Assembly: GCF_024495425.1 (NCBI RefSeq)
Contig: NZ_JANHJR010000001.1
Location: 868,001-932,000, forward strand
DNA length: 64,000 bases
From: Haloarchaeobius litoreus
GTDB taxonomy: Archaea > Halobacteriota > Halobacteria > Halobacteriales > Natrialbaceae
Direction of reading: 5' to 3'
The notes beneath the pieces were generated by a model. The model saw only the letters and a program-made list of their open reading frames with translations, ran no database searches and had not been told where the DNA came from. Of the stretch, positions 31,766 to 40,415 are shown piece after piece. Each line of letters begins with the position of its first letter. Positions within the stretch are counted from its first letter, which is position 1. The translations under genes were made by a program, and so were the position numbers.

Positions 31766-32758
31766 ATGGTGACGTTCCTCTCCGGTGGCACCGGAACGCC
31801 GAAACTGCTCGACGGTGCCGCTGCTGCGTTCTCTCCCGACGACACGACGGTCATCGCGAACACCGGAGACGACATCGAACTCGGCGGACTGGTCATCTGT
31901 CCCGACATCGACACGCTCGTCTTCCAGGGCGGCGGGCTCCTCGACCGCGAGCGGTGGTGGGGTATCAAGGGCGATACGACACGGACCCACGACGCACTCT
32001 ACGACATCGCCAACGCGGTCGGCCTGCAGGGCGGCCCGCAGTACCTCCCCGACGAGCGCCAGACGGAGGGTCGAGAGATAGCTCGCTGGCGACGGTTCTC
32101 CGGCGTCGCGGAGTTCATGGAGATCGGCGACCGGGACCGGGCGGTGCACGTGACGCGGACGAGCCTCCTCGACCGCGGGGAGACACTCGCCGAGGTCACG
32201 GAGCGACTGGCGTCCGGCTTCGGGCTGGCGATCGACCTGCTCCCGATGACGAACGACCCGGTCGCCAGCCTCATCCACACGCCACAGGGGATGATGCACT
32301 TTCAGGAGTTCTGGGTAGCACACGGCGGCGAGCCGACGGTCGAGAACGTCGAGTTCCGCGGCTCCTCGAGGGCCGAACCGGCACCCGGCGTCCTCGAGGC
32401 GCTCGACGACACGGTCGTCATCGGCCCCTCGAACCCGGTGACGAGCATCGGACCCATGCTCTCGATTCCGGGCTTCGGTGCCGCACTCAACGACACGACC
32501 GTCGTCGCCGTCTCGCCGTTCCTCGGCGACGAGGCGTTCTCGGGACCGGCCGGGAAGCTGATGGAGGCGGTCAACGCCGAACCGAGCACCGAGGGACTGG
32601 CCACGGCCTACCCCTTCGCCGACGCGTTCGTCGTCGACGAGGGCGACGACGCCGAGTTCGGCAAGCCGGTCGAACGGACGGACATCCGCATCGACGACCG
32701 ACAGGACGCCGGCCGGGTCTGCAAGGCCGTGGCCCTCGCCATCGAGGCCGTCGAGTGA
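31766..32758 (+). CDS. cofD: 2-phospho-L-lactate transferase (coenzyme F420 biosynthesis)
   Basis: A 330-residue CofD. It opens with [18 protein letters not shown], the conserved glycine-rich phosphate-binding start, followed by [22 protein letters not shown] and [19 protein letters not shown]. Late motifs [17 protein letters not shown] and AVSPFLGD are diagnostic. It joins the phospholactyl group (or its activated form) to the deazaflavin Fo to give F420-0 in the cytoplasm. Its stop overlaps the following start, so the dihydrouridine-synthase-like protein is translationally coupled. Confidence 0.95.
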   Translation: MVTFLSGGTGTPKLLDGAAAAFSPDDTTVIANTGDDIELGGLVICPDIDTLVFQGGGLLDRERWWGIKGDTTRTHDALYDIANAVGLQGGPQYLPDERQTEGREIARWRRFSGVAEFMEIGDRDRAVHVTRTSLLDRGETLAEVTERLASGFGLAIDLLPMTNDPVASLIHTPQGMMHFQEFWVAHGGEPTVENVEFRGSSRAEPAPGVLEALDDTVVIGPSNPVTSIGPMLSIPGFGAALNDTTVVAVSPFLGDEAFSGPAGKLMEAVNAEPSTEGLATAYPFADAFVVDEGDDAEFGKPVERTDIRIDDRQDAGRVCKAVALAIEAVE

Positions 32759-33498
32759 TGTTCCAGCCACGCGTGGCCCTCGCGAGTCTCAGCGGCGAGG
32801 CGGACGCGGAGTGGGCCCGGACAGGTAGCGAGTTCGCCGGCATGGCGTTCCTCGGGGGGATCGCGCTCGACGCGGCGAGCCGCGAGGCCGCCCGTGAACT
32901 GGTCGCCCGCGACCGGAACGAGTTCCTCCCCGACGACCCGTTCGCGTTCATCGACGCACAGCTGGCATCGCTCGCGGGCACGGACATCAGCGCCGGGTTC
33001 AACGTCCGGAGTGCGACCGTCGACCCGGTTCGCGAAGCCGCCCGCATCTGTGCCGAACACGACGCCGTCGTCGAGGTGAATGCGCATTGCCGGCAGGACG
33101 AGCTGTGTGCCGTCGGCTGTGGCGAATCGTTGCTCCGCGACACCGACCGGCTCGCCGACTACGTGGCGGCGGCGGCCGAGAACGGCGCGACCGTGTCGGT
33201 GAAGCTGCGGACCGAAGTCGACGGTGTCGACCTCGTCGAGACCGCGCGTCGGGTCGAAGCGGCCGGTGCGGACATCCTTCACGTGGACGCGATGGACTCG
33301 GAGGAGATGGTCGCGGCAGTCGTCGACGCGACGGACTGCTTCGTCGTCGCGAACAACGGCGTCCGCGACCGCGCGACCGTCCGGGAGTACCTGGACCACG
33401 GTGCCGACGCGGTCAGCGTGGGCCGGCCGAGCGACGACCCACGTGTGCTCGACCGGGTGCGTGATGCGACGGTCGAGTGGTTCGCGTCGCCGGCCTGA
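32758..33498 (+). CDS. Dihydrouridine synthase-like TIM-barrel flavoprotein
   Basis: A 246-residue protein of the archaeal branch related to tRNA-dihydrouridine synthases. Visible features are a Gly-rich early strand (FAGMAFLGGIALD), VNAHCRQDELCAVGCGESLL in the region where Dus enzymes carry their active-site cysteine, a VSVKLRTEVDGV strand, and the FMN-phosphate region FVVANNGVRDRAT to AVSVGRPS. It is shorter than bacterial Dus and lacks their tRNA-binding C-terminal domain, so a non-tRNA substrate is possible. It shares a stop/start overlap with cofD. Confidence 0.7.
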   Translation: MFQPRVALASLSGEADAEWARTGSEFAGMAFLGGIALDAASREAARELVARDRNEFLPDDPFAFIDAQLASLAGTDISAGFNVRSATVDPVREAARICAEHDAVVEVNAHCRQDELCAVGCGESLLRDTDRLADYVAAAAENGATVSVKLRTEVDGVDLVETARRVEAAGADILHVDAMDSEEMVAAVVDATDCFVVANNGVRDRATVREYLDHGADAVSVGRPSDDPRVLDRVRDATVEWFASPA

Positions 33499-33506
33499 CG
33501 TCGCGG

Positions 33507-35690
33507 TCACGCCGGGGTGACGCCGGCGATCTCGATCCGCGCGCCGCCGAGCTCGCTCTCCTCCACGGTGACCGACCAGCCGTGGGCTTCCGCGAGCTGG
33601 CGAACGATGGCCAGCCCGAATCCCGTTCCGGTCTCAGAGTTCGTGTAGCCGGAGTCGAACACGGACGACTCCTCCGACTCCGGGATACCCGGACCGTCGT
33701 CGGCGACCGAGACCGTGACCATCCCCGTCTCGGGGTCGGTCGACGCGTCGATACGCACGGTGGCCCCGCCGTGTTCGACGGCGTTCCGGACGAGGTTCTC
33801 GAGGAGGCGCTGGAGCCGGGGCTCGTCGGCGACGATGGTGGCGTCCGCCCGCACCTCGACTGCGTGCCCCGCCGTGTCGACGCCGCTGACGGCGGCACCG
33901 GCGACCTCGTCGAGCCGTGTCTCGGTCGGCTCTGTCACCGACGCACCTTCCCTGGCGAGGGTCAGCGCGTCCTCGACGATGTCGGCCATCCGCTGGTGGG
34001 ACTCACGGAGCACGTCGAGCTGTCCGCCCCGGTCCTCGGAGTCGCTTGCCATGTTTTCGACGGTCGCCTGAGCGACGTTCAGCGGGTTCCGCAGGTCGTG
34101 GCTCAGGACGCTCGCGAACTCGTCGAGGCGTTCGTTCTGGCGTTCGAGCTCGTTCTCGCGGCGCTTGCGCTCCGAGATGTCGCGGATGACGCCCACGGAG
34201 CCGACGTAGTTCCCCCGTTCGTCGAGTAGGGGTGTCACGTTGTCCTCGACCGCGATGCGGCCGCCGTCAGGCCTAGCCACGGTGAACTCGTAGGTGCCCG
34301 ATGTCCGGTCCGGGTCGGAGAGGACCTCGGAGACCAGCGCAGTGCCGCAGACGAAGTCGCCGTCGGTCATGAACGACGAGGCGTGCTCGCCGATCACGGC
34401 CTGCTTCGAGATGCCGAGGATGTCGGCCATCGCCTCGTTCGCCGTCTCGATGGTCCCCTCGTCGTCGAGGAGGTACATCGGGTCGCCGACGGCCTCGACG
34501 AGTTTGCGGTACTCCTCCAGTCGACGGTCCTCGCTCCTCGGCTCGCGAGCGATGCCGACGCGGAACTCCGTCCCGTCCGCCTCGACGCAGAACCCCTCGA
34601 ATTCGAACGGACGGCGGTCGCCGTCGGCCGTCTCCAGCTCGAACGTCCCCGTCGCCCGCCCGTCCTCGGATATCCGCTCGACGTACGCGGCTGCATCCTC
34701 GATGTCGGCGGCGGCGACGAAGTCGAGCGGCGACATCGAAGCGAGCGCCGCGTCGTCGTAGCCGGTGACCTCGGCGACGCGTTCGTTCCACCGGATGAGA
34801 CGGTCGTCCTCGAACACGTACACCATGTCGTCGAGCGTGTCGATGATTGTCTGCACGAGCGACTGCTGTGCACTGATTCGGGCTTTCGCGTCCAGGTACG
34901 ACGAGATGTCGTTGACGACGACGTGGGCGGCCGTTCGCCCTTCGACGGTCGTCGGCACGGCGGAGACGATACCGGTCCTGACCTCGCCGTCCAGACCGAC
35001 GAACCGTTCGGGCTCGCCGGGGAGCGCCTCGCCGTCCTCGAACAGCGAGCCGATACGCTCGGCGACGGTGCTCCTGTCGTCGGGATGCATGAGCGAGATG
35101 GGGCTCCGTCCGAGAACCGCCTCGGCACTGTCGGCGCCGAAGAATTCGACCGCAGCGTCGTTCACGTAGATGATGCCGTCGTCGGGGACGTGGATGCCCA
35201 TCGGCACGGGCGAGGCGTCCGCGAGCTCCCGGTACCGGCGCTCGCTGTCGCGCAGGCGCTGCTCGCTTCGGTGGCGTGCGACCACGTTCTCGATGCGGTT
35301 GGCGAGCACCTCGTACTGGTCCCGGCTCCCCTCCTTCTGGATGTAGTCGGTGACACCGGCCGAGATGGCCTCGCTCGCGATCTCCTCGCTCCCCTGCCCG
35401 GTGAACAGGACGAAGGGGATGGAGTCGTCGTGCTCGCGGACGAGCGAGAGGAAGTCGAGACCGTCGACGTCGGGCATCTGGTAGTCACTGACGACGCAGT
35501 CGAACTCGTCGACGTGTTCGATGGCGATGGTCGGGTCGGCGAACGAGGTGACCTCGAACTCGTCTCGAAGCTGCTCGAGGAACGTCTTCGTCAGGTCCCG
35601 GAACTGGACGTCGTCGTCCACGTGGAGGACCCGAATCCGTCCTTCGTTCCGGGGATGGAGTACTCCATCGCCGAACCCGCCACCAGTCAT
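33507..35690 (-). CDS. Hybrid sensor histidine kinase with N-terminal receiver and PAS domains
   Basis: A 727-residue cytoplasmic signalling protein with no membrane segment. Order: receiver domain (IRVLHVDDDVQFRDL, phospho-acceptor Asp in CVVSDYQMPDVDGLDF at about 68), three or four PAS/PAC repeats (RELADASPVPMGIHVPDDGIIYVNDAAVEFF; DDMVYVFEDDRLIRWNERV; DPMYLLDDEGTIETANEAMADI), HisKA H-box VLSHDLRNPLNVAQ, and HATPase_c with LLENLVRNAVEHGG, VADDGPGIPESE and FGLAIVRQLAEAHG. A receiver before PAS domains is common in haloarchaeal kinases. The ATG at 35690 is used; a GTG two codons earlier is possible. It lies on the opposite strand between the cofD-dus pair and a CitG-like operon. Confidence 0.92.
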   Translation of the reverse strand: MTGGGFGDGVLHPRNEGRIRVLHVDDDVQFRDLTKTFLEQLRDEFEVTSFADPTIAIEHVDEFDCVVSDYQMPDVDGLDFLSLVREHDDSIPFVLFTGQGSEEIASEAISAGVTDYIQKEGSRDQYEVLANRIENVVARHRSEQRLRDSERRYRELADASPVPMGIHVPDDGIIYVNDAAVEFFGADSAEAVLGRSPISLMHPDDRSTVAERIGSLFEDGEALPGEPERFVGLDGEVRTGIVSAVPTTVEGRTAAHVVVNDISSYLDAKARISAQQSLVQTIIDTLDDMVYVFEDDRLIRWNERVAEVTGYDDAALASMSPLDFVAAADIEDAAAYVERISEDGRATGTFELETADGDRRPFEFEGFCVEADGTEFRVGIAREPRSEDRRLEEYRKLVEAVGDPMYLLDDEGTIETANEAMADILGISKQAVIGEHASSFMTDGDFVCGTALVSEVLSDPDRTSGTYEFTVARPDGGRIAVEDNVTPLLDERGNYVGSVGVIRDISERKRRENELERQNERLDEFASVLSHDLRNPLNVAQATVENMASDSEDRGGQLDVLRESHQRMADIVEDALTLAREGASVTEPTETRLDEVAGAAVSGVDTAGHAVEVRADATIVADEPRLQRLLENLVRNAVEHGGATVRIDASTDPETGMVTVSVADDGPGIPESEESSVFDSGYTNSETGTGFGLAIVRQLAEAHGWSVTVEESELGGARIEIAGVTPA

Positions 35691-35779
35691 GCGCACCGCT
35701 ACTCAGTGGGCGACAAAAAGGGTTCTTGCCTGTCTCCGGTGTCACGACTTTCATACCTGCGCCAGTCGAACAGCTGGAT

Positions 35780-36616
35780 ATGCAGACAGCACAGCACGCC
35801 CAACTCGCCTTGCTGCTCGAGGTCGCCGGCACGCCGAAGCCGGGCAACGTGGACCGACACCGCGACTTCGACGACCTGCGGTTCGAGCACTTCCTCGCCG
35901 GGGCGGTCGGTGCGTGCGACGGACTCGAGGCGGCTGCGGCCGGCGAACCGGTCGGGGCGTCGTTCGACACCGCGGTCGAGGGGATGAGCCAGCAGCGCGG
36001 CGGCAACGCCCAGTTCGGTGCGCTGCTCCTGCTCGTACCGCTGGTTCGGGCGGCGGCGACGTGGGGACTCACACCCGACGACACGGCCGCCGTCGTGGAG
36101 GCGACCTCGGTCGACGACGCCGCGGGGTTCTACCGGGCGTTCGAACACGTCGACGTGTTCGTCGACGAGCCACCCGCGGACGCCGAGGCGCTCGACGTGC
36201 GCCGGGGTGCCGACGCGATTCCGGCGGTGCGCGAACGAGCGATGACCCTCTACGACGTGATGGAGCTGAGCGCACCCGAGGACGGCGTCGCGGCGGAGTG
36301 GGTGAACGGCTTTCGACGGACGTTCGCCGTCACGGGGACGATCAGCGACGGCGACGGCCCCGTCCCCGACAGGGTGGCCGAGGCCTTCCTCGAACTGCTC
36401 GCCGACGAGCCGGACACGATGGTCGCGAAACAGCACGGCGAAGCGGTCGCGGAGTCGGTCCGAGAGCGTGCGGCCGCTCTCCGTCACGCCGACCGCGACG
36501 AGCGCGAGGCGTTCGCCGACGAGCTGGTCGAACGCGGTGTGAACCCGGGCACGACGGCGGACATCACGGCGGCGGCGACGTTCGTCGCGCTGGAACGTGA
36601 TGGGGTGGTGCCGTGA
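35780..36616 (+). CDS. CitG/MdcB-like triphosphoribosyl-dephospho-CoA synthase family protein
   Basis: A 278-residue protein beginning MQTAQHAQLALLLEVAGTPKPGNVDRH; the KPGNVDRH stretch and QQRGGNAQFGALLLL correspond to the conserved core of the CitG family. Classical members transfer an adenine-ribose group to make the citrate or malonate decarboxylase prosthetic group. No such decarboxylase is present here, so another substrate is likely. It overlaps the DUF447 gene by four bases, and S17e follows that. In methylotrophs a CitG-like gene occurs with DUF447 in tetrahydromethanopterin clusters, a hint of a pterin or coenzyme role that I infer only. Confidence 0.75.
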   Translation: MQTAQHAQLALLLEVAGTPKPGNVDRHRDFDDLRFEHFLAGAVGACDGLEAAAAGEPVGASFDTAVEGMSQQRGGNAQFGALLLLVPLVRAAATWGLTPDDTAAVVEATSVDDAAGFYRAFEHVDVFVDEPPADAEALDVRRGADAIPAVRERAMTLYDVMELSAPEDGVAAEWVNGFRRTFAVTGTISDGDGPVPDRVAEAFLELLADEPDTMVAKQHGEAVAESVRERAAALRHADRDEREAFADELVERGVNPGTTADITAAATFVALERDGVVP

Positions 36617-37233
36617 GCGACGAGGGGTCTGCCGACGACGGTGACGGGAACGGGGACTGGCCCGTCGACCTCCGCGGCGTCACCGAGTCGGTCGTGGCGA
36701 CGGAGGGCCCGAACGGCCGCTGGAACCTGGCCGCGCTGGGGCTCCACGCCGGCGACCCCGTGACGGCCCGGACGTGGGGGCGGACCCGGACCCGGCTGAA
36801 CTTCGACCGGCGAGCCGGCGCTGTCGTCCAGTTCACACGGGACCCGGTCGAGTTCACACGCGCGGCACTCGACGTGTACGAGCGAGAGGAGCCGGTCCTC
36901 CATAGCTCACAGGCGTGGGCCCGTGTCGAAGTCGAGCACGTGACGGCCGGCGACGACGGGGGCACCGAGTGGGCCGAGTGGGAGCTCCACCCGGTCGAAT
37001 CGACCGTCGAGCGCCGGTCGGTCGAGCCGATCAACCGTGCGTTCGGCGCGCTAGTCGAGGCGACGGTCGCCGCGTCGCGGCTCGACGTGCCGTCGTACGA
37101 CGAGTCGACGCTCCGCCGGCGACTCTCGTACTTCGACGCCGTGGTCGAGCGCTGTGGCGGACCGCGCGAGCGCGAGGCGATGGCGCTCATCGGCTCGCTG
37201 ACGGACTGGAAGACAGAGAACGAATCATTTTAG
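36613..37233 (+). CDS. DUF447-family flavin-reductase-like protein
   Basis: A 206-residue protein. After an acidic start of about 20 residues it shows DLRGVTESVVATEGPNGRWNLAALGLH, then VVQFTRDPVEFTRAALDVYEREEPVL, which match the split-barrel DUF447 family. The C-terminal half is helical (EPINRAFGALVEATVAASRLD). Family members bind flavin in structures as far as I recall, but no reaction is established. It starts with GTG overlapping the previous stop. The gene ends 24 bp before the ribosomal protein S17e start. Confidence 0.75.
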   Translation: MSDEGSADDGDGNGDWPVDLRGVTESVVATEGPNGRWNLAALGLHAGDPVTARTWGRTRTRLNFDRRAGAVVQFTRDPVEFTRAALDVYEREEPVLHSSQAWARVEVEHVTAGDDGGTEWAEWELHPVESTVERRSVEPINRAFGALVEATVAASRLDVPSYDESTLRRRLSYFDAVVERCGGPREREAMALIGSLTDWKTENESF

Positions 37234-37257
37234 GGGGCGAACGAGGAACGAATGGGT

Positions 37258-37452
37258 ATGGCAATCAAGCCGGACTACGTCAAGAAGACGGGGAACATCC
37301 TCCTCGAGCGATACCCCAACGCGTTCACGGCCGACTTCGACATGAACAAGAAGAGCGTCACGAAGCTCACCAACATCGAGTCCAAGGGCGTTCGGAACCG
37401 CATCGCGGGCTACGTCGCCCGGAAGAAAGGCACCGCCGCGGCCGAGCAGTAA
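37258..37452 (+). CDS. rps17e: 30S ribosomal protein S17e
   Basis: A 64-residue archaeal/eukaryotic-type ribosomal protein. It begins MAIKPDYVKKTGNILLERYP and contains DFDMNKKSVTKLTNI and SKGVRNRIAGYVARKKG, the typical family pattern. Two in-frame ATGs lie two codons apart; the second gives the usual MAIKP start. It is a small-subunit protein involved in head assembly. It follows the CitG-like and DUF447 genes, so ribosome synthesis and this cofactor-like pair may be co-transcribed. Confidence 0.95.
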   Translation: MAIKPDYVKKTGNILLERYPNAFTADFDMNKKSVTKLTNIESKGVRNRIAGYVARKKGTAAAEQ

Positions 37453-37593
37453 CACCGACTCTCTCTGCGGGCGGAGGTGCGGTCCGACTCGCGGGTAGGG
37501 CGACCCGTGACCCACGCGAACCGTCTCCCCGGCGGCAGCAATCACTGACATCACCCGAAGGGTTTTCTCCCGGCAGGGCTGAGGGCATCAGCA

Positions 37594-38634
37594 ATGACCG
37601 TACAGGTAGGCATCCTCGGCGCGACGGGTGCCGTCGGCCAGCGCCTCGTACAGCTCCTCGCACCACACGCCGACTTCGAACTCGCCGCGCTCACAGCCAG
37701 TTCCGCCAGCGCCGGCGAACTGTATCGCGACGCCGCCAAGTGGCGTGTCGACGCGCCGATTCCGGAGCACGTCGCGGAGATGACCGTCACCGAGACCGAC
37801 CCCGAGGCCGTCCCCGACGACGTGGACCTGGTGTTCTCCTCGCTACCGTCCTCGGTCGGAGCCGAGGTCGAACCGGCGTTCTGTGAGGCCGGCTACGTCC
37901 TCTCGTCGAACTCGTCGAACGCCCGGATGGCTGCCGACGTGCCGCTCGTCATCCCGGAGGTCAACGCCGACCACCTCGACCTGCTCGAGGTGCAGCGCGA
38001 CGAGCGCGGCTGGGACGGCGCGATGGTGAAGAACCCGAACTGCTCGACCATCACCTTCGTCCCGACGCTCGCCGCGCTCGCCGACGCCGGCTACGACCTC
38101 GAACGGGTCCACGTCGCGACGCTGCAGGCCGTCTCCGGCGCGGGCTACGACGGCGTCAGTTCGATGGAGATCATCGACAACGCCATCCCCCACATCGGAG
38201 GCGAGGAGGAGAAGCTGGAGACCGAGTCGCGAAAGCTGCTGGGGGAGTTCGACGGCAGCTCCCTCACGGAACACGAGGTCGGCGTCTCCGCCTCCTGCAA
38301 CCGCATCCCAACAATCGACGGCCACCTGGAGAACGTCTGGGTCGAGGCCGCAGAGGAGCTGACGCCCGCCGACGCGAAGGCGGCCATGGAAGCGTACCCG
38401 AGCCTCGACCTGCCCTCGTCGCCGGAGCCGCTCATCCACGTGTTCGACAAGCCGGACCGGCCCCAGCCCCGCCTCGACCGCACTGTCGGCGGCGGCATGG
38501 CCGTCGCTGCCGGTGGCTTCCAGGAGTCCACGTTCGGCCTCCAGTACAACTGCCTCGCCCACAACACCATCCGTGGCGCGGCCGGCGCGAGCGTGCTGAA
38601 CGGCGAACTCCTCCTCTCCGAGGGCTATCTGTAG
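37594..38634 (+). CDS. asd: Aspartate-semialdehyde dehydrogenase
   Basis: A 346-residue enzyme. The NADP-binding start [18 protein letters not shown], the phosphate/substrate segment SNSSNARM, the catalytic cysteine in [13 protein letters not shown] (about 150) and [10 protein letters not shown] are all present. The C-terminal [22 protein letters not shown] is diagnostic. It converts aspartyl phosphate to aspartate semialdehyde for threonine, methionine and lysine synthesis. It stands alone, with about 140 bp to S17e; the DNA upstream has a weak TATA candidate near 37562. Confidence 0.95.
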   Translation: MTVQVGILGATGAVGQRLVQLLAPHADFELAALTASSASAGELYRDAAKWRVDAPIPEHVAEMTVTETDPEAVPDDVDLVFSSLPSSVGAEVEPAFCEAGYVLSSNSSNARMAADVPLVIPEVNADHLDLLEVQRDERGWDGAMVKNPNCSTITFVPTLAALADAGYDLERVHVATLQAVSGAGYDGVSSMEIIDNAIPHIGGEEEKLETESRKLLGEFDGSSLTEHEVGVSASCNRIPTIDGHLENVWVEAAEELTPADAKAAMEAYPSLDLPSSPEPLIHVFDKPDRPQPRLDRTVGGGMAVAAGGFQESTFGLQYNCLAHNTIRGAAGASVLNGELLLSEGYL

Positions 38635-38665
38635 CGCGACCATCCTTCTACGACCATCTTTTTCG

Positions 38666-38772
38666 TCGTCGGGTTCTCGCTCCGCTCGAACCACTCCTCG
38701 AAAAACATGGATGAAAAAGGCCGGCTCCTCGCTGCGCTCGTCGCCGGTCAACCGCGCTCACTCCGTTCGCGC
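38666..38772. repeat. Intergenic cluster of short GC palindromes
   Basis: The gap between asd and the 2-hydroxyacid dehydrogenase holds several short interrupted palindromes built on the pattern CGCTCxxxxCGxxCGCG. Examples are ctcgctccgctcg, ctcgctgcgctcg and cgcgctcactccgttcgcgcg-like arms. Similar motifs recur downstream of tRNA-Lys. They look like dispersed haloarchaeal palindromic elements; I cannot count their genome copies. Confidence 0.35.
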
Positions 38773-38794
38773 GGACGTTACTCCGAACTGGAAC

Positions 38795-39763
38795 CTACAG
38801 CGGCACCTGGTTCGCCAGCCCGTCGTACTCGCCGGACTCGGTGACGTGGCGGACGTTCGAGGCGACGATGTCGGCGAGGCGCTCGTAGTACTCCGGCGTG
38901 TGGCCAGCGTTGTGCGGAGTGATCTGGACGTTGCCGAGGTCCCAGAGGTCGTGGTCCGCCGGCAGCGGCTCGGGGTCGGTCACGTCGAGGGATGCCCCGC
39001 GGATCCAGCCGCGCTGGAGGGCGGTGACGAGCGCATCGGTGTCGATGACGGGACCGCGGGCGACGTTGACGACGACGGCCTCGGGCGGGAGGGTGACCAG
39101 CTCGGAGGTGCCGATGAGTCCCTGGGTCGTCTCGGTCAGCGGACAGGCGAGCACGAGGTACTCTGTCTCGGCCAGCACGTCGTGGAGGTCGTCGTCCTCG
39201 AAGCCGACGACGCGGTCCGTCGGCCCGTCCTTCTCCGGCGAGTAGCGCACGCCGATGGTGTCGACGTCGAAGCCCGCGAGCCGGTTCACCGTCGCCTCGC
39301 CGATGGCTCCGAGGCCGACGACGGTGACGGTCGAGCCCTGGAGCTCGTGGGTCTCGAAGGAGCGCCACTCGTGGCGGCGCTGGCGGCGGAACGCCTCGTG
39401 GAAGCGCCGCGAGAAGGTGAGCATGGCACCGAGGACGTGCTCGCCGATGTTCGGACCGTGAACCCCCGAGGCGTTGGTCACGGTCACGTCGAGTTGCGCC
39501 AACCGCTCGCGCGGGAGGTGGCCGGTGCCCGCGTAGCCACAGGCGAACAGCCGCATGTTCTCGGCGTCGTCGAGCAGGTCGTCGGTGAGCCACATCCCCG
39601 TGACTATCTCGGCGTCTCGAATCGCCTCTCGCTCCTCGACGGGAGTCCGCGCAAGCTGTACGTCGTGGTCGGGCAGCCGCTCCCGCAACGCCGCGGCGTA
39701 CTGCTCTATCGGCATCCCGTGGGCGGCCTTCCGGAGGACGAGCACGTCGGGCCTCTCTGTCAT
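38795..39763 (-). CDS. D-isomer-specific 2-hydroxyacid dehydrogenase
   Basis: A 322-residue NAD(P)-dependent dehydrogenase. The nucleotide motif VVGLGAIGEATVNRLAGFD is at about 143-161, the catalytic Arg in VNVARGPVIDTDAL, a Glu in VTDPEPLPADH and the catalytic His in QITPHNAGHTPEYY. The family reduces 2-keto acids to D-2-hydroxy acids; phosphoglycerate, glyoxylate and hydroxypyruvate are all possible substrates and cannot be separated here. No ACT domain is present, so it is unlikely to be the regulated serine-pathway SerA. The ATG at 39763 gives the usual MTERPDVLVLR start. Confidence 0.85.
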   Translation of the reverse strand: MTERPDVLVLRKAAHGMPIEQYAAALRERLPDHDVQLARTPVEEREAIRDAEIVTGMWLTDDLLDDAENMRLFACGYAGTGHLPRERLAQLDVTVTNASGVHGPNIGEHVLGAMLTFSRRFHEAFRRQRRHEWRSFETHELQGSTVTVVGLGAIGEATVNRLAGFDVDTIGVRYSPEKDGPTDRVVGFEDDDLHDVLAETEYLVLACPLTETTQGLIGTSELVTLPPEAVVVNVARGPVIDTDALVTALQRGWIRGASLDVTDPEPLPADHDLWDLGNVQITPHNAGHTPEYYERLADIVASNVRHVTESGEYDGLANQVPL

Positions 39764-39858
39764 GGTCGGACCCACTCGCGGCGGGCACAAAACTGGTTGC
39801 CCTAGCAGTGTTGCCCGATTACGTGGCTTTTTGAGGGGCCCTCGCACACCCCTACGGT

Positions 39859-40344
39859 ATGCATTCGACCGCAGCCCGGTTCGCGGACCGAGCCCGCGAG
39901 GAGTACGGGTTCGAGCCCGAGGTGACGGAGTTCCCGGAGGGGACGAAGACGGCGGCCGACGCGGCGGCCGCCATCGGCTGTGACGTGGCACAGATCGGGA
40001 GCAGCATCGTCCTCGTCGTCGACGCCGGGACGGACGAGGAGCAGGTGGTCGTCTCGGTCACGTCGGGCGCGAACCGCGTGGACCTCGCGAAGATGGCCGA
40101 CCTCGTGGGCGGCGAGACGGCACGGATGGCCGAGCCCGACGAGGTGAAGGGAGCGACGGGCTGGACCATCGGTGGCGTGCCGCCGTTCTGCCACGAGACC
40201 GACCTGCCGGTGTTCGTCGACGAGACCCTGCAGGAGTTCGAGACGGTGTGGGTGGCCGCCGGGACGCCCGACGCGGTGTTCCCGCTCGACCCCGAGCAGC
40301 TCGCCGAGCTATCCGGTGGGACCGTCGCAGACGTGGCCGAGTAG
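39859..40344 (+). CDS. YbaK/EbsC-type aminoacyl-tRNA deacylase-like protein
   Basis: A 161-residue single-domain protein of the YbaK/ProX superfamily. The conserved lysine lies in FPEGTKTAADAAAAIGCD and the glycine-rich motif in GATGWTIGGVPPF, the usual GxxxGxxxPFG region. Such proteins hydrolyse mischarged tRNAs (for example Cys-tRNAPro or Ala-tRNAPro). It is transcribed away from the dehydrogenase, about 95 bp between starts, and upstream of acetyl-CoA synthetase. Substrate specificity is not visible. Confidence 0.82.
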   Translation: MHSTAARFADRAREEYGFEPEVTEFPEGTKTAADAAAAIGCDVAQIGSSIVLVVDAGTDEEQVVVSVTSGANRVDLAKMADLVGGETARMAEPDEVKGATGWTIGGVPPFCHETDLPVFVDETLQEFETVWVAAGTPDAVFPLDPEQLAELSGGTVADVAE

Positions 40345-40415
40345 GGCCATCGACCGGGGTCGTACTCGGCGACGGATACGTACCTTTATCGGCGAGCCGA
40401 CAGTTGGTTTTACTG

